DNA from: CAZAIO01 sp964485235
GTDB taxonomy: Bacteria; Chloroflexota; Dehalococcoidia; GIF9; UBA5629
Assembly (NCBI GenBank): GCA_964485235.1
Contig: CAZAIO010000012.1
Location: 1 to 34,474, forward strand
Reading direction: 5' to 3'
DNA length: 34,474 bases
The translations under genes and the position numbers were made by a program. This document shows, piece after piece, positions 9,000 to 16,330 of the stretch (positions are counted from its first letter, which is position 1; every line of letters starts with the position of its first letter). The notes beneath the pieces are model-generated. The model had not been told where the DNA came from and searched no databases. It worked only from the letters and a program-made list of their open reading frames with translations.

Positions 9000-9326
9000 A
9001 TGAAGCTCTCCTTTTTATTATTTAGATATTATTACAGCGAAAAAGTGCAATAAAAATTTTACTACGGCATTTTAGCCCAAAATTAAAATAACTTAAAGCG
9101 GGACGTCATGAAAATATAATATTCAATTATTTGTTGTACTTGCTTTACGGTTAGTAACGATAAAGGAGAAAGTATCACCTGAAAATATTTTGCGCGAGTC
9201 ATTCGCCTCGGGTAACCCCACCTCGTCGGTTCCTTCTGAACAGCTATTTCTATGTGCTCAAACTATAGCTGTTACGTCGTGCTCACTTAAACCGGTGTTT
9301 GCGCTTCTGACTGGCTACGTCGTAGA
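9000..9326. other. Divergent intergenic region, amt / amidohydrolase
   Basis: No gene seen. The first ~200 bases beside amt are AT-rich and should carry its promoter, but I found no convincing -35/-10 pair. The distal half is GC-richer and contains a 9-bp inverted repeat (separate entry). Confidence 0.4.
9239..9273 (+). promoter_or_regulatory. 9-bp inverted repeat upstream of amidohydrolase gene
   Basis: AACAGCTAT (9239-9247) and ATAGCTGTT (9265-9273) are perfect inverted copies with 17 bases between them, 53 bases before the first start codon of the downstream gene. It could be an operator or a leader hairpin. Confidence 0.35.
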
Positions 9327-10133
9327 ATGTCACCGGCAAGAGAGACTATGACAACATCACGATTTAAAGACTTACTTGTTGTTATTCCTCACAGCGGAAT
9401 AGTTATTCCACATGAGATTCCGCTTGATTCCCTCTCTGATGACTTCTCAACGCTGATGAGGAATGTCGACTGGTATACAAACTGGCTTTATGATTTTCGC
9501 GATATTCTGGGCAATTCGCAAATAGTTTTTCCGTATTGCAGCCTGGTTCTTGAGGCAAACCGTCACCCGGATACTATTGGTGATAGCGTACCACTGCGGG
9601 ATACTTTCGATGTTCCGGTGTATAAAAACGGGCTTGAACCGGATATTGAACTCCGTGCATCACTTGCAAAGAAATATTTGAACAAATTTCACAGTGACAT
9701 AAACTTGCGGATAGAGAGAGGGATCATATTTATGCTGGACGCCCATTCTACGATCACGGCTAGAGGTATGACAAAAAATCAGATTGAAGTAATGAACTTC
9801 CAGATAGGTAATAAAGATGGTGAACCTGCTTATTTCTGCCCTGATATTTTTATCGAAACGTATGCCAGCGCATTGGTAAAATTACTTCCCGGAATCACGA
9901 TAACGGTAAATCAATCCCGATACGATAAAGTCTATGGTCACGTCTGCGGTGAACATTCCATAAATGCTATGACAAGGGTCGGGAACAGGGTGCCCGGTAT
10001 TTTGCAGGAAACCAGCCAGGACCTTTATATGAAAGATGATGGTACACCTGATTACAAAGCGATAGAGACATTGAGACGTGCTTTCGCTAAAGCCTTTTAT
10101 CGGATGAGACAAAAAGTGCTTGTATCAACCTGA
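9327..10133 (+). CDS. N-formylglutamate amidohydrolase family protein
   Basis: A 268-residue Zn-dependent amidohydrolase of the N-formylglutamate deformylase family (FGase, PF05013-like). Motifs include VVIPHSGIVIP near the N-terminus, DWYTNWLYD, EANRHP, the metal-binding DAHST, GHVCGEHS and a Glu in LQETSQDLYM. In histidine or formylglutamate catabolism such enzymes release formate plus glutamate; no hut genes are nearby, so the acyl group is uncertain. The ATG at 9348 with AGAGAG upstream is an equally plausible start, seven codons shorter. The gene ends ten bases before the peptidase-like gene, and the two form an operon. Confidence 0.8.
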   Translation: MSPARETMTTSRFKDLLVVIPHSGIVIPHEIPLDSLSDDFSTLMRNVDWYTNWLYDFRDILGNSQIVFPYCSLVLEANRHPDTIGDSVPLRDTFDVPVYKNGLEPDIELRASLAKKYLNKFHSDINLRIERGIIFMLDAHSTITARGMTKNQIEVMNFQIGNKDGEPAYFCPDIFIETYASALVKLLPGITITVNQSRYDKVYGHVCGEHSINAMTRVGNRVPGILQETSQDLYMKDDGTPDYKAIETLRRAFAKAFYRMRQKVLVST

Positions 10134-10143
10134 GGAGATACCC

Positions 10144-10671
10144 ATGATTAATTTGAGAATTGGAAGACAGACATTTGATTTTGATTGCGGAGCAAAAGCC
10201 CTGCAACTGGTAATGGAATACTACGGAGTGGAAGTGCGCGAAGATGACTTAATGCGGGAATTGGGTACAAGTAAAGACGGCACCAACTATGTCAATATGA
10301 TTGCAATGGCGGAAAGGAACGGCTTTGAGGTGTTCGCTTCAAGCGGGGTTTCCCTGGAGCAACTCAAGCAGTTTATAGACCAGGGTTATCCGGTTATTGT
10401 AATCGTACAGGCCTGGGCTGACAGGTATATGACCCTAGAAGACTGGAAGTCGAGTTTTAACAATGGTCACTATGCCGTGGTGATAGGTATCCAGGACCAT
10501 ATAATTATTTTCGAAGACCCGTCATCGATTCATCGTACCTGGATGTCGGAAGAGGAATTTCTTGCCCGCTGGCACGATCTTGATTTGAATACTCATGAAA
10601 TGGTTGATCATTTTGCTATGGTATTAACGGGGAAGCAACCGGCACCCAAAATTCCGGAGCATATGGATTAA
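10144..10671 (+). CDS. C39-like papain-fold cysteine peptidase
   Basis: A 175-residue protein resembling the peptidase C39/C39-like 2 family. Candidate catalytic residues are Gln9 (oxyanion), Cys15 in FDFDCGAKAL, His109 in NNGHYAVVIGI and Asp125 in FEDPSS. The ATG at 10144 follows GAGGAG at six bases; a longer frame starting upstream overlaps the amidohydrolase and lacks a better site. There is no signal peptide and no ABC transporter fusion, unlike bacteriocin-exporting C39 proteins, so it is a free cytoplasmic enzyme. Sitting ten bases after an N-formylglutamate-amidohydrolase gene suggests a joint role in hydrolysing amide bonds of a peptide or modified amino acid; this is inference. Confidence 0.75.
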   Translation: MINLRIGRQTFDFDCGAKALQLVMEYYGVEVREDDLMRELGTSKDGTNYVNMIAMAERNGFEVFASSGVSLEQLKQFIDQGYPVIVIVQAWADRYMTLEDWKSSFNNGHYAVVIGIQDHIIIFEDPSSIHRTWMSEEEFLARWHDLDLNTHEMVDHFAMVLTGKQPAPKIPEHMD

Positions 10672-10756
10672 CATATTAAAAGGCTGCTGCTCAATTGTTA
10701 TTTTGCAGGAGTCGTTCCTCCCGATTTCCCCAAATTTATCGGGAGCTTCGATATCA

Positions 10757-10807
10757 GGGTTCCCGGTTCATTTCGTTGTCAGGGTCACCTCAACGAGGTG
10801 ACCCCTA
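10757..10807 (+). repeat. Repeat fragment ending in a perfect 10-bp hairpin
   Basis: CCCGGTTCATTTCGTTGTCA precedes GGGTCACCTC-AAC-GAGGTGACCC (10782-10804), a perfect 10-bp stem with a 3-base loop. The same order (GGTTCATA..., then GGTCACCTC...) ends the repeat copies at 31.0 and 31.8 kb. It lies between the convergent C39-like and DEAD-box genes and may act as a bidirectional terminator, although no U-tract follows on the plus strand. Confidence 0.65.
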
Positions 10808-10811
10808 AAAA

Positions 10812-12014
10812 CTATCGTTTTCGTACCAGGTCTCTTCTTACTGCCCGCTTTTGATGATTGTGCACAGGACGCTTAGTGTCCTTTGGGGTGGGGCTAGTAT
10901 AATCAAAACCGTCGAGCATACGTTGCTCCACAGGTGTCCTGAGAACCTGCTCGATTTCCTTTATCATGTCCGCATCTGTGCCTGTGACGAATGTCAATGC
11001 CTGGCCTTTATTATTGATCCTTCCCGTACGTCCGATCCGGTGAATATAGGCGTCTATTGTGTCCGGCATATCGTAATTTACGACATGCGAGATGCGCAAC
11101 ACATCTATACCGCGGGCGGCGATATCGGTCGCTACCAGTACCTTAACCGTCCCCATACGGAAACCGTCGAGTGTAGCCTGACGCCTGTACTGTGCCAGGT
11201 CGCCATGCAATGCAGCAGCTTTAAAGCCTGTTTTTGCAAGTTGCCGGGCAAGACGCTCGGCGCGATGCTTCGTACGCGTAAAGACAAGTACCGACTCTGT
11301 TTCAGTCCGGTGCAAGAACTCTGTTAACAAAGCTGTTTTAAGATGTTGTTTTACCGGATACAGAGAATGCGATACCGCCGCTGCCGGAGCGGTGGGGCCG
11401 ATTTTGACCGTAACCGGGTTATGCAGGACTTCTTTTACCAGCCTCCGGATATCGTCGGGCATGGTAGCCGAGAACAATAATGTTTGTCTCGGCTTTATCA
11501 AACACTTTAAAATGTTCTTTATATCGGGCAGGAAGCCCATATCGAACATCCGGTCTGCCTCATCTATTACAAGGACTTCTACATGCTCCAGATTGATTGT
11601 ACCCTTCCAGATGTGATCGAGCAGTCTTCCCGGACATGCTACAGCTATTTCTATTCCGCTGTGAAGGCTCCTGACCTGCCGGTCCATATTCACTCCGCCG
11701 TATATAGCGAGGCTTCGTAAGCCGGTCTGTTGTCCAAGTGTATTAAATGTTTCATATGTTTGCTCTGCCAGTTCGCGGGTGGGCGAGATAACGACAGCGC
11801 CGATCCGGCCTTTGGGAGACCTCTGCAATCGCTGCAAGATTGGCAGCGCAAATGCCGCTGTTTTACCCGTTCCTGTCTGAGCAAGGCCAAGGACATCTTG
11901 ACCCTGAATAATCGGGGGAATTGCCTGGCGCTGGATAGGGGTTGGGCTATCGTATCCCGCAGCACGTACACCGGCCATAATGCTCGGATGAAAATTGAAT
12001 GTTTTGAAACTCAC
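10812..12014 (-). CDS. rhlE: DEAD-box RNA helicase, RhlE type
   Basis: A 400-residue ATP-dependent RNA helicase with all core motifs. These are the Q motif (SPTPIQRQAI), motif I AQTGTGKT (45-52), PTRELA, motif II DEAD (151-154), motif III SAT (182-184), VLVFTRTKHRAERLA, VATDIAARGIDV and motif VI HRIGRTGR (325-332). The C-terminal extension is short and basic (HNHQKRAVRRDLVRKR), as in RhlE rather than DeaD/CsdA, which carries an RNA-binding domain. The start is GTG at 12014 with GAGGAG upstream. It is followed upstream on the same strand by two RRM proteins, a grouping typical of cold or RNA-structure stress functions. Expected role: remodelling rRNA precursors and mRNA. Confidence 0.93.
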   Translation of the reverse strand: MSFKTFNFHPSIMAGVRAAGYDSPTPIQRQAIPPIIQGQDVLGLAQTGTGKTAAFALPILQRLQRSPKGRIGAVVISPTRELAEQTYETFNTLGQQTGLRSLAIYGGVNMDRQVRSLHSGIEIAVACPGRLLDHIWKGTINLEHVEVLVIDEADRMFDMGFLPDIKNILKCLIKPRQTLLFSATMPDDIRRLVKEVLHNPVTVKIGPTAPAAAVSHSLYPVKQHLKTALLTEFLHRTETESVLVFTRTKHRAERLARQLAKTGFKAAALHGDLAQYRRQATLDGFRMGTVKVLVATDIAARGIDVLRISHVVNYDMPDTIDAYIHRIGRTGRINNKGQALTFVTGTDADMIKEIEQVLRTPVEQRMLDGFDYTSPTPKDTKRPVHNHQKRAVRRDLVRKR

Positions 12015-12075
12015 TAAATCTCCTCTAATATCAAGTTACGCTTTTCCAACTCACGACAAGTAATATTACGTATTC

Positions 12076-12399
12076 CTAGTACTTTCGCTGTCTTTTTTTG
12101 TAGAAACGGTTGCGTTTTTTACTATTTACGTACTCCTTGCCATCGTCGGTAGATAGAGGGAGAGCTTCAATTACTTCAATCACACAGTCTTTTATTCTTT
12201 TACCGTTGAGAGAGGTAACGGCAAACGCGGCTTCCGGCTTCGAAGCCATTTCAACAAAGCCGTAGCCACGCTCTTGTCCGCTCCCGATATATTTATCATT
12301 CATGACCCTTACAGACATAACCTCTCCAAAAGGATCAAATTCCTTCTGCAGTTCATCTGCGGTCATTTCAATTGGTAAATTACCCACGTAGACATTCAT
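12076..12399 (-). CDS. RRM-domain RNA-binding protein
   Basis: A 107-residue protein with one RNA recognition motif. RNP2 is MNVYVGNLP at the very N-terminus and RNP1 is GYGFVEM near residue 53. The C-terminus is basic and aromatic (KKRNRFYKKRQRKY), suited to RNA contact. I use the ATG at 12399; a TTG six codons further upstream is also possible, and neither has a strong ribosome binding site. The domain is the bacterial/cyanobacterial glycine-rich RRM type, associated with cold adaptation in other bacteria. It sits between the DEAD-box gene and a second RRM gene. Confidence 0.88.
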   Translation of the reverse strand: MNVYVGNLPIEMTADELQKEFDPFGEVMSVRVMNDKYIGSGQERGYGFVEMASKPEAAFAVTSLNGKRIKDCVIEVIEALPLSTDDGKEYVNSKKRNRFYKKRQRKY

Positions 12400-12517
12400 T
12401 GCACTTAACTTATACAAAATGGAGTACTATGCGCTGTTCTCTTATAGATATTTCAGCAATAACTTTAGTACCATGTTCATTACTATACGGATATTTGAGT
12501 GGAATATCGTCTAAAAT

Positions 12518-12865
12518 TTAAAATCTTCTCTGTCTGCCGCCGCCTCCACCTGATCTGCCTCCTCTACTACCGCTATAGCCTCCTCTCCCGCCACCACTGT
12601 AGGAACCGCCGCTTCTATTGTCCGGCCGGGGTCGGGCTTCATTGACCACAATAGTACGGTCCTGAATCATTTTTCCGTTGAGCCCGGCTATTGCGGACTC
12701 AGCCTCCGACTTCGATGCCATTTCGACAAAAGCAAAACCTTTCGGCCGCCCGCTCAATCTGTCAAGAAGTATGTTTGCAGACGCCACTTCGCCATATGCT
12801 GCGAACTCCTGCAGCAGATCTTCTTCTGTTGTATCATATGATAAATTACCTACATATATTCTCAT
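12518..12865 (-). CDS. Glycine-rich RRM RNA-binding protein
   Basis: A 115-residue protein: RRM at residues 1-78 (RNP2 RIYVGNLSY, RNP1 KGFAFVEM) followed by an Arg/Gly-rich tail of ~35 residues (SGGGRGGYSGSRGG...). This architecture matches the cold-inducible glycine-rich RNA-binding proteins of cyanobacteria and other bacteria. The ATG at 12865 has AAGGAG at good spacing. The paralogue 119 bases downstream lacks the Gly tail and has a Lys/Arg tail instead. The tail is low complexity and may promote RNA annealing or condensation. Confidence 0.92.
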   Translation of the reverse strand: MRIYVGNLSYDTTEEDLLQEFAAYGEVASANILLDRLSGRPKGFAFVEMASKSEAESAIAGLNGKMIQDRTIVVNEARPRPDNRSGGSYSGGGRGGYSGSRGGRSGGGGGRQRRF

Positions 12866-13130
12866 TATTTAACTCCTTTGCTAAATTTATTTTTGTCCTG
12901 CCCTGTATAAGGCAAGGTAAATTACTCTTTATTACTCTTTCATGCTCCGGTATTGCGGGTATCAAACTATCCGTGCATTTTTTACACTTGAACTCACGTA
13001 ACTACAGCTGTCTACAGAATTGTATTGAATTTACCTGTCCTTACAACTATGTAGAAATACAGTGCTTACAAATACCGGAGTTATCCCTTGTTAATACTTG
13101 TCTGTAATGGTATGCCATGAATCTAAAGAA

Positions 13131-13159
13131 CCATACAGGAAATAATCTTTCCTGTATGG
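13131..13159 (-). terminator. Intrinsic terminator of the first zinc-ribbon gene
   Basis: Minus strand CCATACAGGAAA-GATTA-TTTCCTGTATGG is a perfect 12-bp stem with a 5-base loop, followed by TTCTTT, beginning 19 bases past the stop codon at 13178. Confidence 0.75.
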
Positions 13160-13177
13160 TCTCAGTTTCACATTGTA

Positions 13178-13477
13178 TTACCTGGCAGGTCTGATTTTTC
13201 TGTAGCAATCACTACAGTACACCGGTCTATCGCCTCGAGGTTCAAAAGGTACCTCGGTTTCCTTACCGCATTCAGAGCATGTTACGGGGAACATTTGACT
13301 TGGCGCCCTATAGGTATTGTTACCTGGACGATTTGCCTTCCTTGCCTCGCGGCAACCGGGACACCGCTTGGGTTCGTTGGTATAGCCTTTAGAGGCAAAG
13401 AATTCCTGTTCGCTGGCGCTGAAAGTGAAGCTTGTTCCGCAATCGGAACAGGTGATGGACTTATCCTGAAAACTCAT
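13178..13477 (-). CDS. Zinc-ribbon protein (zf-trcl plus second CxxC ribbon)
   Basis: A 99-residue double zinc-ribbon protein. The first domain, residues 1-45, has CSDCG (10-13) and CPGCREARK and matches the zf-trcl probable zinc-binding family by its FSASEQEFFASKGYTNEPKRC stretch. The second, after a short linker, has CSECGKE and CSDCYRK. The ATG at 13477 follows AGGAGG; a longer frame upstream lacks a site. Two paralogues lie at 24.4 and 27.6 kb. All three share promoter position, a 5' leader element and an RBS-occluding arm. It lies just upstream of the RRM/DEAD-box group, which suggests a link to RNA or stress physiology. Biochemical function is unknown. Confidence 0.9.
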   Translation of the reverse strand: MSFQDKSITCSDCGTSFTFSASEQEFFASKGYTNEPKRCPGCREARKANRPGNNTYRAPSQMFPVTCSECGKETEVPFEPRGDRPVYCSDCYRKIRPAR

Positions 13478-13579
13478 TGGATGACCTCCTCTCTTTATAT
13501 TAGTTTGCGTTCGGGTCATCCAATACTTAAGAAGAATCCGTGTAAACTGCTTTCGAAAAGCTTGTTATAACCTAAACTA
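13477..13579 (-). promoter_or_regulatory. Structured leader RNA, copy 1
   Basis: About 107 bases from the predicted start site to the ATG. The 5' element (13558-13579) reads TAGTTTAGGTTATAACAAGC on the transcript strand. A 10-base arm TTGGATGACC (13514-13523) is the exact reverse complement of GGTCATCCAA (13477-13486), which joins the AGGAGG ribosome binding site to the A of the ATG. Pairing would block translation initiation. AAACTA in the hairpin loop (13501-13506) is complementary to TAGTTT in the 5' element, offering an alternative or pseudoknot pairing. Confidence 0.7.
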
Positions 13580-13590
13580 GAACCAAGTTA

Positions 13591-13619
13591 ACTATAACAC
13601 AAAAGGGAAATTCCTACAA
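13591..13619 (-). promoter_or_regulatory. Sigma-70-type promoter, zinc-ribbon gene 1
   Basis: TTGTAG (13614-13619), 17 bases, TATAGT (13591-13596). The same spacing and -10 occur at the third paralogue. The start site would fall just before the conserved leader element. Confidence 0.6.
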
Positions 13620-14026
13620 TTGACGATTAAAAAAATCAACAATTTGTGACCACAGGTTATCTCAGGTACATTCTACGTTCCAGCGTAATATGAGAAAAAG
13701 TAAAAAGACAGAGGCCGTACCTGGTTTATTCCATATATGCAGATTTTGCCTGAAATGGATATTTCCCCTGGACCTACGTACGCGATAAAGCTTTCCAAGT
13801 ATATTTCGGGTTGCATTCAGTTCGTATGAGCAGGACTATCGATTATCAGCGAGATCAATAGAGTAAAATGCATATTATGGAACTTCTGGAGTAATGAGTT
13901 TGCCGGTTGTTTCTTAATTGTTATTCCGGGAGAATCATTCACCCTATTCTTCCTACTCTATCGGGACCTGCGGCATCGGGGTGCCCGGATTAAAGTATAA
14001 CCTGTGTACCGGCTTATACAGAAAAA
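13620..14026. other. Intergenic gap before fdhD 3' end
   Basis: No gene seen on either strand. The last ~50 bases (TGCCCGG..., ACCGGCTTATAC, TCACCCTC) loosely resemble the 3' part of the dispersed repeat; the match is too weak to call on its own. Confidence 0.35.
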
Positions 14027-14821
14027 CTACATCACCCTCCAATTATTGGTGTAGACATTCATTTTTGCCCCTCTTACAGAACCGATTAGAGTAATGCCCA
14101 GTTTGTCAGCGGTTTTTAATCCTAAGCTGGTCGGTGCTGATATTGAAACAATAATAGGAATATCTCTTCTGGCTACTTTACGCAATATCTCTGAAGAAAT
14201 TCTGCCGCTGGTTATTATTATGCGGTCATTGGTGTGGATGTCCTCTAAAAGGCACTTGCCAAAGATTTTATCAACAGCGTTATGCCTGCTTATGTCCTCG
14301 CTAAAAATGAGTATATCTCTTCTGTCAGCGAGGGCAGCACTATGTGTACCGTGAGTTGCCAAATAAAGTTGAGAGGCATGTTGAAATTCGTTTATCAGGG
14401 CGAAAACCTCATTAGAGGATATTTTTAAAGATGATTCTACTTTTGGGATTGTGGCATCAGCAACATTATAAAAAGCAGCACTTCCTCCACAGTCGGAGGT
14501 TATCAGACGCTTTGTAAAAAAACTATCGTCAATTTTATATCGTCTTTCAATTTCAATATGCGCTGTACCCAGTCGGTCATCAATTTCAATATTTTTAATT
14601 TCATCCTTCTTGTAAATTAAACCTTCAGAAGCGAGAAATCCAACAGCCAAATTGAGCAAATTTCCAGGTGAGCAAAGCATGGTTACCAATTCCTGCTTGT
14701 TTAGAAAAATGGTAAACAGGAATTCTTTGGCAATTCTCGACTCGGTAAAGCTTCTGTCTTTACTGGTAATCTTTAAAACAGTGAATTTCTCTACTTCATC
14801 TATTGCTATTTTGCCCGGCAT
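14027..14821 (-). CDS. fdhD: Formate dehydrogenase accessory sulfurtransferase FdhD
   Basis: A 264-residue FdhD/NarQ-family protein, which transfers sulfur from a cysteine desulfurase to the molybdenum or tungsten bis-pterin cofactor of formate dehydrogenase. Family segments seen: MLCSPGNLLNLAVGFLASEG, the active loop around Cys111 (TSDCGGSA), THGTHSAAL, FSEDISRHNAVDKI and TSGRISSEILRK. The loop has a single Cys; the second Cys of the CxxC seen in E. coli FdhD is Ser here. The frame starts at ATG 14821 after GGTGAG. No formate dehydrogenase subunit is in the window, so its client enzyme is elsewhere. Confidence 0.95.
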   Translation of the reverse strand: MPGKIAIDEVEKFTVLKITSKDRSFTESRIAKEFLFTIFLNKQELVTMLCSPGNLLNLAVGFLASEGLIYKKDEIKNIEIDDRLGTAHIEIERRYKIDDSFFTKRLITSDCGGSAAFYNVADATIPKVESSLKISSNEVFALINEFQHASQLYLATHGTHSAALADRRDILIFSEDISRHNAVDKIFGKCLLEDIHTNDRIIITSGRISSEILRKVARRDIPIIVSISAPTSLGLKTADKLGITLIGSVRGAKMNVYTNNWRVM

Positions 14822-15327
14822 CTAACGGCTCACCCTTCTACTCGTTCATTACTATTAAATTATGAATTCTTATTTTAATACACAATGTAGACCTGTGTAT
14901 GTAACCTTTATCTCATAAACTATGAAGCTAAGATTTGCGTACGTTATTATCGTTAGATTGCCGTAAGAAAAGAAAGTGCCATAAGGTATAGCATATATGG
15001 CACACATCGAAGGGGTAGTTTTCCAGCGGTTAGGTGATTAGAAAATATTCCTATCAGATATCACACTATTCTTAACAGCGGCTTGCCTTTGTGTAGTACC
15101 AAATCACTGTCGGGAGGCTGTTATAACCGGCCACGTGAACGAGGAGTATAGTCCGGTTGTGCTGGAGAAAGAGACTATTGTCCTTTTCTATTTACTTATG
15201 TGCCCGGTCATACCTGTGTACGCGTCACCCGATGACGGGTGACACGTAGAAAAGATCATGTCATATTCACCTGTACATCATCTTATATAATCTGTTTTTT
15301 TATCGGTTCTCATAGGGACAATCCGGT
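14822..15327. other. Intergenic gap holding a repeat copy
   Basis: No gene. The distal half is occupied by a full dispersed-repeat copy; the proximal half is AT-rich and is the place to look for the fdhD promoter. Confidence 0.5.
15080..15250 (+). repeat. Dispersed repeat, copy A
   Basis: Contains GTGTAGTACC, TGTCGGGAGGCTGT, CCGGCCACGTGAACGAGGAG, AGTCCGGTTGTGCTGG, TATGTGCCCGGTCATAC and a terminal hairpin GTCACCCG-ATGA-CGGGTGAC (15227-15246). Order and spacing follow copies C, D and E. The frame GHVNEEYSPVVLEKE is open here. Confidence 0.75.
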
Positions 15328-15813
15328 TTATCCGAGCAATATCCTCAGAGGGTGGTGCTTTTCCTCCAACCTGATTGCCAGACGATCAAGTCCCAGGTAA
15401 TAGCCGGTACCGGCGAACATAAAGGTCAGGAACACTGCTATGTAGATAATTTCCTGGCTGATCCAGCCGTTCGCAGGCGGCAGGGCTGCAGTATAATAGA
15501 GGCACATTAAAATAATTCCCCAGAAGGACGCAAACCGGACAACGATACCAAGGATGATCGCTATACCTATCAGGGTCTCTCCCCAGGGGACCAGTACGTT
15601 TGTTATTCCCAGAAATGCAGGGTTGCCGGCGATGCCTGTATAGAAACCGGCAAAAGGCCCGGAAACATGCTTCAGAAAACCTGCCGCTGAAAATGTGCCG
15701 GATAAAAGTTTCGTAAGACCGGCTTCAAACATAAGTCCCCCCAATGCCAGGCGCAAGATTAAAAGAGTAACTTTGTAAGCTTTATTTTCCGGATGAGCAT
15801 CTTGTTCATTCAT
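15328..15813 (-). CDS. DoxX-family membrane protein
   Basis: A 161-residue integral membrane protein with four predicted helices, LRLALGGLMFEAGLTKLLSG being the DoxX family signature at the first helix. A GETLIGIAIILGIVVR segment in the third helix is also typical. Relatives accompany thiosulfate:quinone oxidoreductase or act as small quinone-linked or redox-stress membrane subunits. ATG at 15813 follows AAGGAGG. It is the last gene of a minus-strand series: DUF2231 protein, rubrerythrin-like protein, YHS remnant, DoxX. Confidence 0.85.
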   Translation of the reverse strand: MNEQDAHPENKAYKVTLLILRLALGGLMFEAGLTKLLSGTFSAAGFLKHVSGPFAGFYTGIAGNPAFLGITNVLVPWGETLIGIAIILGIVVRFASFWGIILMCLYYTAALPPANGWISQEIIYIAVFLTFMFAGTGYYLGLDRLAIRLEEKHHPLRILLG

Positions 15814-15912
15814 ATAGAATCTACCTCCTTATTTCTATCGATAACATACTTGAACAAGGCCGCTATCGCGAGAAGTGGTTTAAGTTAAGTAAATATTGCT
15901 GCAGGATTTTCC

Positions 15913-16070
15913 TCATACCCTTATATACTTCCCGGGATCTGGTTCGAATGCCTTGCGACACTCTTCACTGCAAAACCGGTATTCTTTTCCATTATAGTTT
16001 GAAATGGTCTTACTTTCATTTTGCACACAGGGTCAAGTTCTGTTTTGCCGGAATCTTCCCTTTGTGCCAT
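15913..16070 (-). pseudogene. YHS-domain protein, frameshifted
   Basis: From the ATG at 16070 (AAGGGGAA upstream) the frame reads MAQREDSGKTELDPVCKMKV, the first half of a YHS metal-binding domain. It then runs into nonsense and stops after 49 residues. The second half of the domain is in another frame: YNGKEYRFCSEECRKAFEP, ending at the stop at 15913. The break is around 15992-16013. Only about six residues separate the halves instead of the usual ten or so, so a small deletion is likelier than a single miscalled base. The DPVC and FCSEEC metal ligands are otherwise perfect, which suggests a recent event or an assembly error. Confidence 0.75.
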
Positions 16071-16072
16071 TG

Positions 16073-16312
16073 TTATTTCCCCTTTTCTGTCTTTTGCAGA
16101 TCGTTGAGAGCACCTGTCAGTCTTTCTCGCCGCTGCTCCAGGTTTTGCCGGTGTTTTTTAACCTCCTCGGCTATTTCAAGAAAGAGGTCCTTGACTACCT
16201 GGCTGTTCGACCGTGAAGCCGACCGGCGGTAAAATTGCTCCTCAGTTTCCTCTCTCACTATTGAGATGCTAAGTACCTCTATCATATGCTGCATATCTTT
16301 ATGTATTGCCAT
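16073..16312 (-). CDS. Short rubrerythrin-like (ferritin-like) protein
   Basis: A 79-residue two-helix protein. REETEEQFYRRSASRS and LFLEIAEEVKKHRQNLEQR align with the helix pair of the rubrerythrin diiron domain, where Glu...Tyr and an ExxH motif bind iron. In the second helix the ExxH position reads VKKH, so the Glu ligand is missing. The protein has half the length of a full ferritin-like domain and could only form a four-helix bundle as a dimer. The YHS remnant begins two bases after its stop codon, and the DUF2231 gene ends 18 bases upstream. Cotranscription and a shared redox or metal role are likely; function is not known. Confidence 0.7.
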   Translation of the reverse strand: MAIHKDMQHMIEVLSISIVREETEEQFYRRSASRSNSQVVKDLFLEIAEEVKKHRQNLEQRRERLTGALNDLQKTEKGK

Positions 16313-16330
16313 GATCGTCCCCCTCCGGCG

